DNA from: Amphritea atlantica
Lineage (GTDB): Bacteria; Pseudomonadota; Gammaproteobacteria; Pseudomonadales; Balneatricaceae
Assembly (NCBI RefSeq): GCF_900111095.1
Contig: NZ_FOGB01000013.1
Location: 1 to 64,000, forward strand
Reading direction: 5' to 3'
DNA length: 64,000 bases
A program made the translations under genes and the position numbers. Under the pieces are notes generated by a model. The model ran no database searches, was not told the DNA's origin, and saw nothing but the letters and a program-made list of their open reading frames with translations. Positions 34,513-43,373 of this stretch are shown in pieces. Within the stretch, counting starts at the first letter, position 1. Every line of letters starts with the position of its first letter.

Positions 34513-35199
34513 TTAAATATTCGTCAGCGTTATCTGCTGAAAAGTCTGAACCACCGTATGATCGCTCTGTGCCGGAAGCTGATCCCGGGCTAACAGCGTT
34601 GTTGCCATTCCCGCTTCGCGCGCCGCATCCAGCTCTTCTTTGATATCAGACAGAAAAAGAATCTCAGCCGCAGGCAAACCGATATCGGCGGCGATTGCCC
34701 GATAGGCGGTCGCTTCGCGCTTATGACCGGTGGTTGTATCATAGTAACCACCGAACAACGGCGTCAGATCACCAAAATCACTGTAACCGAATAACAGCTT
34801 CTGCGCTTTAACCGAACCCGATGAAAAGACATACAGCTTCAGCCCCTGCTGCTGCCACTTTTGCAGATACTCATAAGCATCATCATACAGGTGGCCGGTA
34901 AAATCCTGCTGTTCATAGCCGGCGACCCAGATCAGTCCCTGCAGGGTTTTCAACGCAGTTACTTTTTTATCCTGCTCTATCCAGCCAAGAAATGCGCGGA
35001 TCAGTGTTTCCAGATCTGCCTCTGGCTGGCCCAGTTCCGCCCGGGCATCCTCCAGGACTGACTGTACAATCTCATCCTGTTCATGGCCACGAAGATAACC
35101 TGCCAGATGATCATAGGCATAGGGAAACAGCACCTTATGAACAAAATTGATATCAGTTGTGGTGCCTTCAATATCGGTCAGAATCGCTTTAATCGTCAT
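34513..35199 (-). CDS. mtnC: Enolase-phosphatase (acireductone synthase)
   Basis: A 228-residue HAD-family enzyme with the nucleophile motif LTDIEGTTTD at the N-terminus, VFSSGSVKAQKLLFG around the second motif, and FLSDIKEELDAA with the metal-binding acids. It enolises and dephosphorylates 2,3-diketo-5-methylthiopentyl phosphate to acireductone. AAGGGT precedes the ATG. Confidence 0.94.
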   Translation of the reverse strand: MTIKAILTDIEGTTTDINFVHKVLFPYAYDHLAGYLRGHEQDEIVQSVLEDARAELGQPEADLETLIRAFLGWIEQDKKVTALKTLQGLIWVAGYEQQDFTGHLYDDAYEYLQKWQQQGLKLYVFSSGSVKAQKLLFGYSDFGDLTPLFGGYYDTTTGHKREATAYRAIAADIGLPAAEILFLSDIKEELDAAREAGMATTLLARDQLPAQSDHTVVQTFQQITLTNI

Positions 35200-35235
35200 G
35201 AGTTACCCTTTATACACTCTTGATTCAGCACTTTT

Positions 35236-35859
35236 TTAGGGACGCAGGCGGCGCATCTCCAGCTCACAGGCAAACAGGAACTCCAGTCCCTCCAGGTGAC
35301 GTCGGGCCTCATTCACATCGTGTCCCCAGGCATAAAGGCCATGACCCCGTACCAGAAATCCCCAGTTCAGTGGCGCTTGCTGCCAGCGCAGGGCTAACTG
35401 CTCTGCCAGCGCCTGCATATCCTGGGTATTATCAAACACCGCCAGCTGTATCGTCGCTTCATGGCTCTGATTTCCGGACAGTGATTTTTGCATCTCATAA
35501 CCACAAAGAGTAAGCCAGTCGTCTCTCTCTAATCGTGACAGCACCGTAGAGGCGACCGAGTGGGTATGCAGCACCGCGCCGATGGCGGAATTGAGCTGAT
35601 ACAACCGGGTATGCAGCAGCGTTTCTGCCGAGGGCTTAAGTTTGCTTTCAAGCGGCTGACCATCGAGATCCACCGTGAGCAGATCTTCATCCGTCAACCG
35701 CCCTTTATGCCGTCCTGACGCGGTCACCAGCGCCTGATCATCAGATAGCCTCGCAGAGAAATTACCACCGGTCGCAGGACACCAGCCCTGAGCGTCGATC
35801 CAGCGGCCTGCCTCGATGAGTGCTGATGAAACAATAGCTGAAGGAATTGCTGTTCGCAT
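35236..35859 (-). CDS. mtnB: Methylthioribulose-1-phosphate dehydratase
   Basis: A 207-residue class II aldolase-fold protein. It has the zinc-binding HTHSVAST segment and a third ligand in VRGHGLYAWG. GGNFSARLSDDQALVTASGRHKG is typical of MtnB. It removes water from methylthioribulose 1-phosphate. It is first in the mtnBCD operon; no consensus promoter is obvious upstream. Confidence 0.93.
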   Translation of the reverse strand: MRTAIPSAIVSSALIEAGRWIDAQGWCPATGGNFSARLSDDQALVTASGRHKGRLTDEDLLTVDLDGQPLESKLKPSAETLLHTRLYQLNSAIGAVLHTHSVASTVLSRLERDDWLTLCGYEMQKSLSGNQSHEATIQLAVFDNTQDMQALAEQLALRWQQAPLNWGFLVRGHGLYAWGHDVNEARRHLEGLEFLFACELEMRRLRP

Positions 35860-36160
35860 GAATCAATATCCGCTGTAAAATTGCAGCCTAGTGTACTCGA
35901 TTTTACGCCGCTGACGAAGTCCGTTCTCAACCTCTCTTATTCCCTGATTAGCGCTGAACCATGGTAACAACAGTTACTATTTCGGGTATAAAAATCATCA
36001 GCCCACCCTACGCAATCAACTGAACAGTGCCATAATCAGACTTGGTAAAGCGCTTAACGTTCGCCTGTTTAGGCTCAACACTTATCGGGCGTTCCCTCCA
36101 GTTTTATTACTCAGGCATTTGCTAACCCAAGCGTTTCAGAGAGGCAGACCGAAACAACTG
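35860..36160. other. Divergent intergenic region mtnB / PAS-GGDEF gene
   Basis: These 301 bp carry the upstream regions of both divergent genes. I saw no riboswitch-like structure, strong promoter or short gene in them. Confidence 0.4.
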
Positions 36161-37486
36161 ATGAAAGACGATTACAAGCACCTTATCCATATAAAAAGCC
36201 ATGACGAACTGGAGCTTTATGAGCTGATACCCGATGTCGTCTGGATCTTTGATCTGGATAAGCACGGATGGTGGTGGGGCAACCAGCCCGCCCTGAAATT
36301 CTGGGGACTCAGTCAACTGGATGAACTGATCAACAAGGATCTGTCCGGTGACACCCAGGGCGCCCGGGACCGGACCGTTCAGACCTTTGAGCTGGCAGCC
36401 AAAAATGGCCTGACGATTGACCCCTGGACCACCTATCCTGACGGCAAACCCAAAACACTTTATATGAAACACCGCGCCGTGCTGGTCGGTCCTGAGCGTC
36501 ACCGGGCGATTATTGCCTATATCAACGAAGAGGTTAATCTGGGAGAAACACCGGAAAACCTGCTGCTGGTTGAGGCGATGCGCTATACCACCGTGATGGT
36601 CACCAGTTTCACCTTTGAGGGGGAGATCGTGATCGAAAACCCAGCCGCCACGGAAGCCTATAACCACATCGATCCTAAACAGATATCTGACCAGCGGTCA
36701 GCCTTCAGTGCCCGTTTCGCCACCCCTGCAGAGGGTGAATCCCTGCTGCAGCAAGCGATCAGTGAAAAAGGGGGACGCTGGACCCATCTGATGCATACCA
36801 GTGCAGGCTTACGTCAGCACACTCTCGATATTCGTATTACCCGTCACCCCCTGAGCGGCGATTTTTTGATTCTGATGGCGGAATATGATGTGACACCACT
36901 GTATGAAGCGCTCAATGAAGCCCATGAAGCCCAGGAAGAGCTTCGAAAAATGGCCCATTACGATGCGGTGAGCGGCCTGCCCTCGCTTAATTTTCTGATG
37001 CAGCATGCGCCCAACTATCTGGCCAGAGCGGAACGAAGCAGACAACAGCTGGCAGTGATGTTTATCGATCTCGATGGTTTTAAAGCCATCAATGATAGCT
37101 GGGGCCACGATACCGGCGACCAGGTGTTGCGGGAGATAGCCCAGCGATTATCCGGAGTATTACGGGATGCCGATCAGATCGCCCGTATCGGCGGCGATGA
37201 ATTTATCATTCTGGTGGATGATATACACGATGAAAACAGTGTCACGACGGTAGCAGAAAAGATTATCCATCGCCTGGAAGGGAAGATCAGCCTGAAAGAC
37301 TCTGCAGCCATCCCCACTCAGGTGCGCGTCAGTGCCAGTATTGGTATCGCCCTCTTTCCCGAACATGGCAAGACTCTGGAACAACTTATCAAAGTTGCCG
37401 ATAAGGCCATGTACCGTGTCAAAAACAGCGGTAAAGCCAGTTACGCGATTGGAAACAGCCCGGCCAACGATCTCACCACAGACTAA
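36161..37486 (+). CDS. PAS-domain diguanylate cyclase
   Basis: A 441-residue soluble protein. Two PAS-like segments fill the first 260 residues: one around LIPDVVWIFDLDKHGWWWGN, another around TVMVTSFTFEGEIVIENPAATEAY. A linker helix leads to a GGDEF domain with active-site RIGGDEFI and an RxxD inhibitory site (RDAD), so it should be an active, feedback-controlled cyclic di-GMP synthase. I start at the ATG at 36161; the frame extends to a TTG at 36119. It has no membrane segment, so the sensed signal is cytoplasmic. The ligand is unknown. Confidence 0.85.
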   Translation: MKDDYKHLIHIKSHDELELYELIPDVVWIFDLDKHGWWWGNQPALKFWGLSQLDELINKDLSGDTQGARDRTVQTFELAAKNGLTIDPWTTYPDGKPKTLYMKHRAVLVGPERHRAIIAYINEEVNLGETPENLLLVEAMRYTTVMVTSFTFEGEIVIENPAATEAYNHIDPKQISDQRSAFSARFATPAEGESLLQQAISEKGGRWTHLMHTSAGLRQHTLDIRITRHPLSGDFLILMAEYDVTPLYEALNEAHEAQEELRKMAHYDAVSGLPSLNFLMQHAPNYLARAERSRQQLAVMFIDLDGFKAINDSWGHDTGDQVLREIAQRLSGVLRDADQIARIGGDEFIILVDDIHDENSVTTVAEKIIHRLEGKISLKDSAAIPTQVRVSASIGIALFPEHGKTLEQLIKVADKAMYRVKNSGKASYAIGNSPANDLTTD

Positions 37487-37500
37487 TCAGCGATATCGCC

Positions 37501-37842
37501 TCAACCCGGGGGTGTCGACAGGTCCAGGCCGGTTGCTGAACCGATCGCATTCCATAAAACACCGACAACCGCATTCCAGACTTTCTCGATGGTCACCATC
37601 AGTAACCCGCGCAGGGTTTTAGCAAAATTGAGTGCCATATCCTCGAGGGAATCGAGAAAGAAATCCTGCAGGTCGGCATCAATATCTCCGGAAATAACGC
37701 CAGCGGCAATTAACTGAGCCTGTTTGGCCAGTGCTTTTAGCTGTCGTTCAGAAAACCCGCGCAACACCGTCACATCCTGATTAATCACCTGTGAGGCGGC
37801 ACTCTTCATATCTTCAACCAGTTGATCAGTATTTATAGACAT
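37501..37842 (-). CDS. Small conserved-looking protein of unknown function
   Basis: A 113-residue protein I cannot assign to a family. It is mostly helical. Residues 20-70 are acidic (GDIDADLQDFFLDSLEDMA). The C-terminal 40 residues are hydrophobic and amphipathic (LLMVTIEKVWNAVVGVLWNAIG), suggesting membrane contact. GGGGAG six bases upstream selects the ATG at 37842 over one two codons earlier. It follows the lipoprotein gene by 11 bp, so the two form an operon and may work together at the envelope. Confidence 0.65.
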   Translation of the reverse strand: MSINTDQLVEDMKSAASQVINQDVTVLRGFSERQLKALAKQAQLIAAGVISGDIDADLQDFFLDSLEDMALNFAKTLRGLLMVTIEKVWNAVVGVLWNAIGSATGLDLSTPPG

Positions 37843-37853
37843 TATCATCTCCC

Positions 37854-38366
37854 CTATCTTTCAAGAAAGGATTCATAGGTAATGACCTGATCCATTGACA
37901 CCACCACATCATTTTTGAATGCTGCCACTGCCCCGGGCTTCAGCCCCGAAGCGCAATCAACCTGCTTCATCTTCGTCAACACCCTGGAGACATGCTCAAG
38001 AGAGTATGAGCTGGGGGCTTTCCCACCACTCATGGCAGCAACGCCTTTAGACTCAAGAAACGCGTTGACTTTTTCAGCAACCGAGCTGTCCGGCACAGGG
38101 CGTGCACTGGCCTGAATAGCCAGAGCATCGACGGAACCAATGATGCGGTTAAACGTCTTTGCACGCTTATCGCAATCTGCGCTGTTTGTGCCCTCGGCAA
38201 CCGCGGCAAACAGCTCCATAATGTTGACATTGGTCTGGGTAACACCTTTAAACAGAGCAGAGTCATATTTTGGGGCTAACTGTGCAGCACACCCTGTCAG
38301 CAACAGGATCAGCAGTACGCAACCCAGCATCAGCCGGTTATCAGCATTCACTCTCATCATCTTCAA
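37854..38366 (-). CDS. Lipoprotein of unknown function
   Basis: A 170-residue protein with a lipoprotein signal: hydrophobic segment, then lipobox LLTGCAA with Cys near residue 26. The mature part is Ala-rich and contains two further cysteines (SADCDKR and VDCASG) that could form a disulfide. It should be anchored to a membrane, probably the outer one since the residue after Cys is Ala. No family recognised. It is cotranscribed with the 113-residue gene. Confidence 0.7.
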   Translation of the reverse strand: MKMMRVNADNRLMLGCVLLILLLTGCAAQLAPKYDSALFKGVTQTNVNIMELFAAVAEGTNSADCDKRAKTFNRIIGSVDALAIQASARPVPDSSVAEKVNAFLESKGVAAMSGGKAPSSYSLEHVSRVLTKMKQVDCASGLKPGAVAAFKNDVVVSMDQVITYESFLER

Positions 38367-38816
38367 TACCTCCTGTAATACTCAGATACGCCACAATGCC
38401 GGGCATATCCATTCATGGGTTGTGAGGACACAGGTATGCACGAACCCGGGCCGCTCGTTAATCAACCGGACAGATCCAGGTACTGATATTCATGGGAGTA
38501 CTCTGTCGGATCTCACCTGTCCTGACGCCAGCCTTAATTCAGCGGCTTCTCACATGTCACAAAAGAGCGGCACGCCATGGATAAGGAGCAGAAAGCGGAT
38601 GGAGATAGCCCATGGCAACCCCTTTGAGTGTAGCCAAGCACAGGGGCAATGCCATCAGATGTGACGAAAAACTAAACAGATGTTTTGCTGGAGCGATATA
38701 CTCCGGAAGAGAGCCAGACCACTACCGATATGGATAAACCAGAGCGGTATCACTACCCCATCAGCATAAAATCAGTGTACTGAGTGAGTATTAAAGGGCC
38801 TGGGAAAACTGTGAAC
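38367..38816. other. 450-bp intergenic region without a recognised gene
   Basis: Upstream of the lipoprotein operon and downstream of ansA on the minus strand. It contains a loose inverted repeat (ACAGA with TCTGT and GTACT with AGTAC, near 38468-38510). It has no open reading frame with a ribosome site that would encode more than about 20 residues. Confidence 0.4.
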
Positions 38817-39830
38817 CTACTGCGCCATCTCGCCACAGAGGCTCTGAATCATCAACCCTTTAACCCGATCTGCAGGCTGAGTGGCCAGCAGAAAGTGCAG
38901 TTTGGTAAAAGCAGCTTCCAGGGTCAGATCCCTGCCGGGAATGACACCGATCCGGTTCAGTGTTGCCCCGGTCGCATAAGCGCCCTGACTGACCTGGCCC
39001 TGCAGGCACTGAGTAATATTGACGATGGTGACGCCTCGCCGGACGGCATTGTCTAACTCGGCCATCAACTCGCCGTTGGCATCTGGTGGATTACCCGCTC
39101 CGTAAGTGTGCAGAACGACACCTTTAACCGCCGGGTTGCTCAGCAGATCCCGGGCTATACGTGCGGAGATACCCGGATAGACCGGCAATATCACCACCGC
39201 GTCCGGATTAAAGTCGGGAATTTTAAAATCAGCCGTGCCGCTCTGTAGCAGCAGCTCGGTATGCAGTTCGATATCGATGCCCGCCTGTCCCAGCCAGCCG
39301 AAGTTTGGCGAGTCAAAGGCATCTAACGCGCTGCTTTTCAGCTTGCTGGCGCGATTGCCTCGCAGCAGGCGTCCATTAAAGCAGATACAAACCTCTGGAA
39401 TAGCATCGCCTGCGGCAAACATCAGCGATGACAGCAGATTATCCAGCGCATCGTTACGCAACTGTGCCAGGGGAATCTGCGACCCGGTGACGATCACCGG
39501 CTTGTCCATGCCCTGCAACATAAACGACAACATCGATGCGGTATATGCCATGGTATCTGTGCCGTGCAGCAATAAAAAACCATCGTACTGCTGCCAGTGC
39601 GCGGTAATGATACCGCCAAGCTCGGTCCAGTGGTGCGGTTGCAGGTTGGCGCTGTCGATCAGCTGTTCCAACTCCAGCACCTCAAACGCCGGTAACTCAG
39701 ATGCGCCGGTGGTGCGGCGCAGCTGTGCCCGCAAGCGCTGTTCAAAGCCGGCCACCGGTACATAACCCTTTTCAGAGGCCTGCATTCCGATAGTGCCGCC
39801 CGCATAGATAATCAATATGTTTCGTTTCAT
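38817..39830 (-). CDS. ansA: L-asparaginase, type I (cytoplasmic)
   Basis: A 337-residue asparaginase. The two catalytic threonines lie in YAGGTIGM near the N-terminus and HGTDTMAYTAS near residue 90. There is no signal peptide, and the sequence VLHTYGAGNPP is typical of the AnsA type I group. It hydrolyses asparagine to aspartate and ammonia. I use the ATG at 39830; a further 54 in-frame codons upstream run through the pyrC terminator and cannot be coding. Confidence 0.93.
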   Translation of the reverse strand: MKRNILIIYAGGTIGMQASEKGYVPVAGFEQRLRAQLRRTTGASELPAFEVLELEQLIDSANLQPHHWTELGGIITAHWQQYDGFLLLHGTDTMAYTASMLSFMLQGMDKPVIVTGSQIPLAQLRNDALDNLLSSLMFAAGDAIPEVCICFNGRLLRGNRASKLKSSALDAFDSPNFGWLGQAGIDIELHTELLLQSGTADFKIPDFNPDAVVILPVYPGISARIARDLLSNPAVKGVVLHTYGAGNPPDANGELMAELDNAVRRGVTIVNITQCLQGQVSQGAYATGATLNRIGVIPGRDLTLEAAFTKLHFLLATQPADRVKGLMIQSLCGEMAQ

Positions 39831-39861
39831 AGCGTTAATTATGACACTGCCGGGATGATAT

Positions 39862-39885
39862 AAAAAAGCCCGGATAGCTCCGGGC
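39862..39885 (-). terminator. Rho-independent terminator of pyrC
   Basis: GCCCGGA and TCCGGGC with a four-base loop (39868-39885), followed on the minus strand by six T residues (39862-39867). It lies 14 bp past the pyrC stop. Confidence 0.92.
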
Positions 39886-39898
39886 CTCGACTGCTTGC

Positions 39899-40933
39899 TT
39901 ATGCCTGCAACTTCCAACGGACCTTCTGGCCGGCAAAGAATGGCACGATTGGGCGACCATCCGGCAGGGTAATCTCTTCCGGCAGAGTCCACTCTTCACG
40001 TATCAGGGTGATGGTACCCTCATTGCGCGGCAAGCCGTAGAAATCGGCACCAAAGTTACTGGCAAACCCTTCCAGCTTCTCCAGTACTCCCAGCTCTTCA
40101 AACACATGAGCATAGAGTTCAATAGCACTCCAGGCACTGTAACACCCGGCACAGCCACAGGCGTTCTCTTTCGCCTCTTTGGCGTGGGGTGCAGAATCCG
40201 TTCCGAGGAAGAATTTGGGTGAACCTGACTGCACCATTTGCCGCAGAACCGCCTGATGGGTATTGCGTTTCAGTACCGGCAGGCAGAAATTATGGGGACG
40301 CACCCCTCCCACCAGCAGGTCATTACGGTTTAACAACAGATGTTGCGGGGTAATGGTGGCTGCGACATTGTCAGACGCGTCTAGCACAAAGTGCGCCGCA
40401 TCAGCAGTGGTAATATGCTCAAAAACCACTTTCAACTGCGGGAAACGCGCCACGATTTTACTCATCTTCTGATCAATAAACTCTTTTTCCCGATCAAAAA
40501 TATCAATATGGTGATCGGTGACCTCACCATGCACCAACAGGGGCATCCCCTGCTCAGCCATCACCTCAAACACCGGATACATAGCCTCCAGATCGGTCAC
40601 CGCTGCTGCCGAGTTGGTCGTCGCGCCCGCCGGATAGAGCTTGGCAGCAACTACTCCCGCTGCTTTCGCCTGAATAATATCCTCACCGGAGGTCGCGTTA
40701 GTCAGATACAGGGTCATCAGCGGTTCAAATGTTGAACCTGATGGACGGGCTGCTTCGATGCGGGTCCTGTAGGCCTGCGCCATCTGTGCATTCACCACCG
40801 GCGGCACCAGGTTTGGCATCACAATGGCGCGCTGAAAACAGCGGGCTGTGGCCGGAACGGTTTCCGCCAGCATATCGCCATCACGGAAATGCAGGTGCCA
40901 GTCATCGGGGGTACGGATGGTCAGGGTTGTCAT
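39899..40933 (-). CDS. pyrC: Dihydroorotase (class II)
   Basis: A 344-residue amidohydrolase. Zinc ligands are in [10 protein letters not shown], the lysine carboxylated to bridge the metals is in [10 protein letters not shown], and further histidines are in LLVHGEVTD and VFEHITTAD; the aspartate of FLGTDSAPH completes the site. It closes carbamoyl-aspartate to dihydroorotate in pyrimidine synthesis. Length and sequence match the E. coli PyrC class. Confidence 0.96.
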   Translation of the reverse strand: MTTLTIRTPDDWHLHFRDGDMLAETVPATARCFQRAIVMPNLVPPVVNAQMAQAYRTRIEAARPSGSTFEPLMTLYLTNATSGEDIIQAKAAGVVAAKLYPAGATTNSAAAVTDLEAMYPVFEVMAEQGMPLLVHGEVTDHHIDIFDREKEFIDQKMSKIVARFPQLKVVFEHITTADAAHFVLDASDNVAATITPQHLLLNRNDLLVGGVRPHNFCLPVLKRNTHQAVLRQMVQSGSPKFFLGTDSAPHAKEAKENACGCAGCYSAWSAIELYAHVFEELGVLEKLEGFASNFGADFYGLPRNEGTITLIREEWTLPEEITLPDGRPIVPFFAGQKVRWKLQA

Positions 40934-41040
40934 AGAGCGGGAATCCTAAACGCTGAGAGTATTGAGTCGGCGTATTATAGCGGTGCAGACGCAGGGCGAA
41001 AAGCAAGCAGCAGGTTTTCGCGGTCATCCGCTTAAAAAGA

Positions 41041-41069
41041 CTTGAAAATTTTCCTGCTGATCCCAATTT
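41041..41069 (+). promoter_or_regulatory. Sigma32-like heat-shock promoter of the hsp20 gene
   Basis: CTTGAAA (41041-41047), a 14-bp spacer and CCCAATTT (41062-41069). The heat-shock consensus is CTTGAAA with CCCCATNT at 13-17 bp, so only one conserved base differs. The expected start near 41076 gives a leader of about 80 nt. Confidence 0.75.
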
Positions 41070-41078
41070 TAAACAATA

Positions 41079-41154
41079 CCGGAGGGTCGCTTCTCATGGA
41101 GGGCCGTCCGGACACTATGTTGATTTATTTTATATCGCTTCTGACGGAGGATAT
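41079..41154 (+). promoter_or_regulatory. ROSE-like RNA thermometer in the hsp20 leader
   Basis: The last hairpin pairs ATATC-G-CTTC (41132-41141) with GGAGGATAT (41146-41154) around TGAC, fully hiding the ribosome site GGAGG. A single G (41137) is left bulged. The segment TCGCT (41135-41139) equals the ROSE consensus U-Y-G-C-U that contains this bulged G. An upstream hairpin, CCGGA (41079-41083) with TCCGG (41107-41111), is also usual for ROSE leaders. Melting at higher temperature would free translation. Confidence 0.75.
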
Positions 41155-41157
41155 CTT

Positions 41158-41637
41158 ATGAACACAATTGATCTTACTCCTCTCTATCGCAACAGCATCG
41201 GCTTTGACCGGCTCGCCTCACTTCTGGATAGCGCTCTGAGCAGCAACACCGTGTCATCCGGCTATCCGCCATACAATATTGAGGCGCTTGACGAGAACAG
41301 ATACGTTATCTCGCTGGCGGTAGCGGGCTTTGAAAAATCAGATATTGATATCACAGTTGATCGTGATCTGTTGATCATTAAAGGATCAAAACCCGAAGAC
41401 GAGAACCGAAAATATCTCTACCAGGGGATAGCACACCGCACCTTCGAGCGAAAATTTGACCTTGCCGAGCATATTGAGGTGAGCGGCGCAGAAATGGAAA
41501 ATGGTCTGTTGAAAATCTCTCTGGTTAAGGAGATTCCCGAGGCGATGAAGCCAAAAGAGATACCGATCAGTGATACCAGTGATGCTCCGCCGCAATCGCT
41601 GAATCATCAGCCTGAAACGATAGACCAGGCACACTGA
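41158..41637 (+). CDS. Small heat-shock protein, Hsp20/IbpA family
   Basis: A 159-residue alpha-crystallin-type chaperone. The core runs from about residue 38 (YPPYNIEALDEN) through SDIDITVDRDLLIIKGSK, the IbpA-like YLYQGIAHRTFERKFDL, and ENGLLKISLVKEIPE. It holds unfolding proteins in a refoldable state as large cytoplasmic oligomers. CGGAGG lies eight bases before the ATG inside the thermometer hairpin. Control should thus be double, by sigma32 and by RNA melting. Confidence 0.92.
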   Translation: MNTIDLTPLYRNSIGFDRLASLLDSALSSNTVSSGYPPYNIEALDENRYVISLAVAGFEKSDIDITVDRDLLIIKGSKPEDENRKYLYQGIAHRTFERKFDLAEHIEVSGAEMENGLLKISLVKEIPEAMKPKEIPISDTSDAPPQSLNHQPETIDQAH

Positions 41638-41647
41638 CAGATAACCC

Positions 41648-41676
41648 GGCTCAGCTTTCTACCGGAAAGCTGAGCC
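41648..41676 (+). terminator. Strong stem-loop after the hsp20 gene
   Basis: A perfect 12-bp stem, GGCTCAGCTTTC and GAAAGCTGAGCC, with a TACCG loop, starting 10 bp after the hsp20 stop. It lacks a T-run, so it may protect the 3' end or attenuate transcription into the degQ-like gene 30 bp further on. Confidence 0.6.
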
Positions 41677-41706
41677 ATTCATGATCACAACCAACGGATA
41701 TTCTCC

Positions 41707-43074
41707 ATGGCAAATCAGTTAACTGCGATCATCCTGTTACTAAGCTGCCTGATCTGCAGCCAGACTGCATCAGCCGGCCTGCCGGTAAGCCTGCCTGACC
41801 AGGGTCCGCTGCCATCCCTTGCGCCGATGCTGGAAAAGATCAATCCGGCAGTTGTCAATATCGCCACCTACTCCACCCAGGTGAACCGTTACAATCCACT
41901 ACTGAACGATCCCTTTTTCCGCCGTTTTTTTAATTTCCCGGATGCTCAGTTTAAACAGTATCAGCAGCCGGAAAGGCAGCAACAAAGTGCCGGTTCCGGA
42001 GTCATCGTCAATGCCAGTGAAGGCGTTGTGATCACCAATTACCATGTAATCAAAGGTGCGGATGAGGTGCAGGTGAGTCTGATTGATGGCCGAAGTTTTG
42101 CCGCTGAGGTCATCGGTACCGACCCGGAACTGGATATCGCCATGTTGAGAATTGAGGCAGAACACCTCTCAGAGGTGAGTATTGCCGATTCATCTGCGGT
42201 ACGGGTCGGCGATTTCGTAGTCGCTATCGGCAACCCTTTCGGGCTGGGACAGACCGTCACAACCGGCATTGTCAGTGCCATTGGTCGCAGCGGCCTGGGT
42301 ATCGAAGGGTATGAAAACTTTATTCAGACCGACGCATCAATCAATCCGGGCAACTCTGGCGGAGCGCTGGTCAACCTGAGGGGAGAGCTGGTGGGGATCA
42401 ATACCGCCATTATCGCTCCCGCAGGAGGCAATGTCGGCATCGGCTTCGCAATTCCGGCCAATATGGTCAACGCCAGTATGCGACAGTTACTCGCCTATGG
42501 CGAGGTAAAGCGCGGCGATATTGGTCTTGCCGTTCAGGATATTACACCGCAACTATCGGAAGCGTTTAATCTCAAAAATGGTCAACAGGGGGTCCTGATC
42601 ACTCAGGTAGATGAGCACTCACCTGCCGCTGCTGCCGGTGTCGAACCGGGGGACATCATAACCCGGATCAACGGCACCAAAACCGGGTCATCTGCCCATT
42701 TCCGCAGCCAGATATCGATGTCCGCAATCGGGGATATGCTCAGGCTGGACATTCTGCGGCAGAACAAAACACTGAAGATCGGCGTCAAAGTGGTCGCCCG
42801 GGAAGACCTGTCCTACAGCGGAAAAAGTCTCCATCCGCTGCTGGAAGGCGCCCAGTTTGAAAACAATCCCGAAGGCGGTGTCGTGGTATCCGCAGTGAAG
42901 CCCAACTCCCCCGCAGCCTACAATGGTCTTCGTCCGGACGATATTTTAGTCAGTGCTAACCGGATCGCACTGCACGATATTGAAACCCTGCGTCGGGCGC
43001 TGAGTCATGACCGCTCATCAGTCCTGCTGAAAATCATCAGGGATAATGTATCGCTGTTTCTGGTGATCCGTTAA
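41707..43074 (+). CDS. Periplasmic serine protease, DegQ/DegP family
   Basis: A 455-residue HtrA protease. The signal peptide ends near residue 23 (TASA). The catalytic triad is His113 (TNYHVI), Asp143 (ELDIAML) and Ser217 (NPGNSGGAL). Two PDZ domains follow, with carboxylate-binding loops near GEVKRGDIGLAV and in the last 90 residues. It degrades or refolds misfolded envelope proteins. Length matches DegQ/DegP rather than the one-PDZ DegS. Its position directly after a heat-shock gene fits a protein-quality role. Confidence 0.93.
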   Translation: MANQLTAIILLLSCLICSQTASAGLPVSLPDQGPLPSLAPMLEKINPAVVNIATYSTQVNRYNPLLNDPFFRRFFNFPDAQFKQYQQPERQQQSAGSGVIVNASEGVVITNYHVIKGADEVQVSLIDGRSFAAEVIGTDPELDIAMLRIEAEHLSEVSIADSSAVRVGDFVVAIGNPFGLGQTVTTGIVSAIGRSGLGIEGYENFIQTDASINPGNSGGALVNLRGELVGINTAIIAPAGGNVGIGFAIPANMVNASMRQLLAYGEVKRGDIGLAVQDITPQLSEAFNLKNGQQGVLITQVDEHSPAAAAGVEPGDIITRINGTKTGSSAHFRSQISMSAIGDMLRLDILRQNKTLKIGVKVVAREDLSYSGKSLHPLLEGAQFENNPEGGVVVSAVKPNSPAAYNGLRPDDILVSANRIALHDIETLRRALSHDRSSVLLKIIRDNVSLFLVIR

Positions 43075-43097
43075 GTAAACCCGATGCTGCAGGCGGC

Positions 43098-43373
43098 CTA
43101 CTGACCAACCGCAGACTGGAGCAGTTTAAGCTTGGCAGAACGGGACAGCGCTTTGATCTGTGCTTCCCTTTTGCACGCTACTGAACGGTTTTCGCAGGGT
43201 TCCCTGTAGGCCAGACTGACCGGACGACGGGCCCGGGTATACCTGGCCCCCAAGCGGTCACTCAGGTTATGCTCCTTAATCCGGCGGTCGGTGTCGGTTG
43301 TCACGCCGGTATAAAGTGAACCATCGGCACAACGCAGAATATACACATACCAACAGGAGGATGGGGCTGACAT
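43098..43373 (-). CDS. GIY-YIG nuclease-like protein (UPF0213/YhbQ family)
   Basis: A 91-residue protein with the GIY-YIG core: YVYILRCADGSLYTGVT, then the arginine of DRRIKEHN, and the acidic end REAQIKALSRSAK. Members are small putative endonucleases of uncertain role, related to UvrC and homing nucleases. Its ATG shares one base with the stop of the upstream hydrolase gene, so translation is probably coupled. Confidence 0.88.
   Translation of the reverse strand: MSAPSSCWYVYILRCADGSLYTGVTTDTDRRIKEHNLSDRLGARYTRARRPVSLAYREPCENRSVACKREAQIKALSRSAKLKLLQSAVGQ

Noticed and set aside
38817-39992. Longer asparaginase start (54 more codons)
   Set aside because: The extension reads through the pyrC terminator and into pyrC; the ATG at 39830 gives the family N-terminus.
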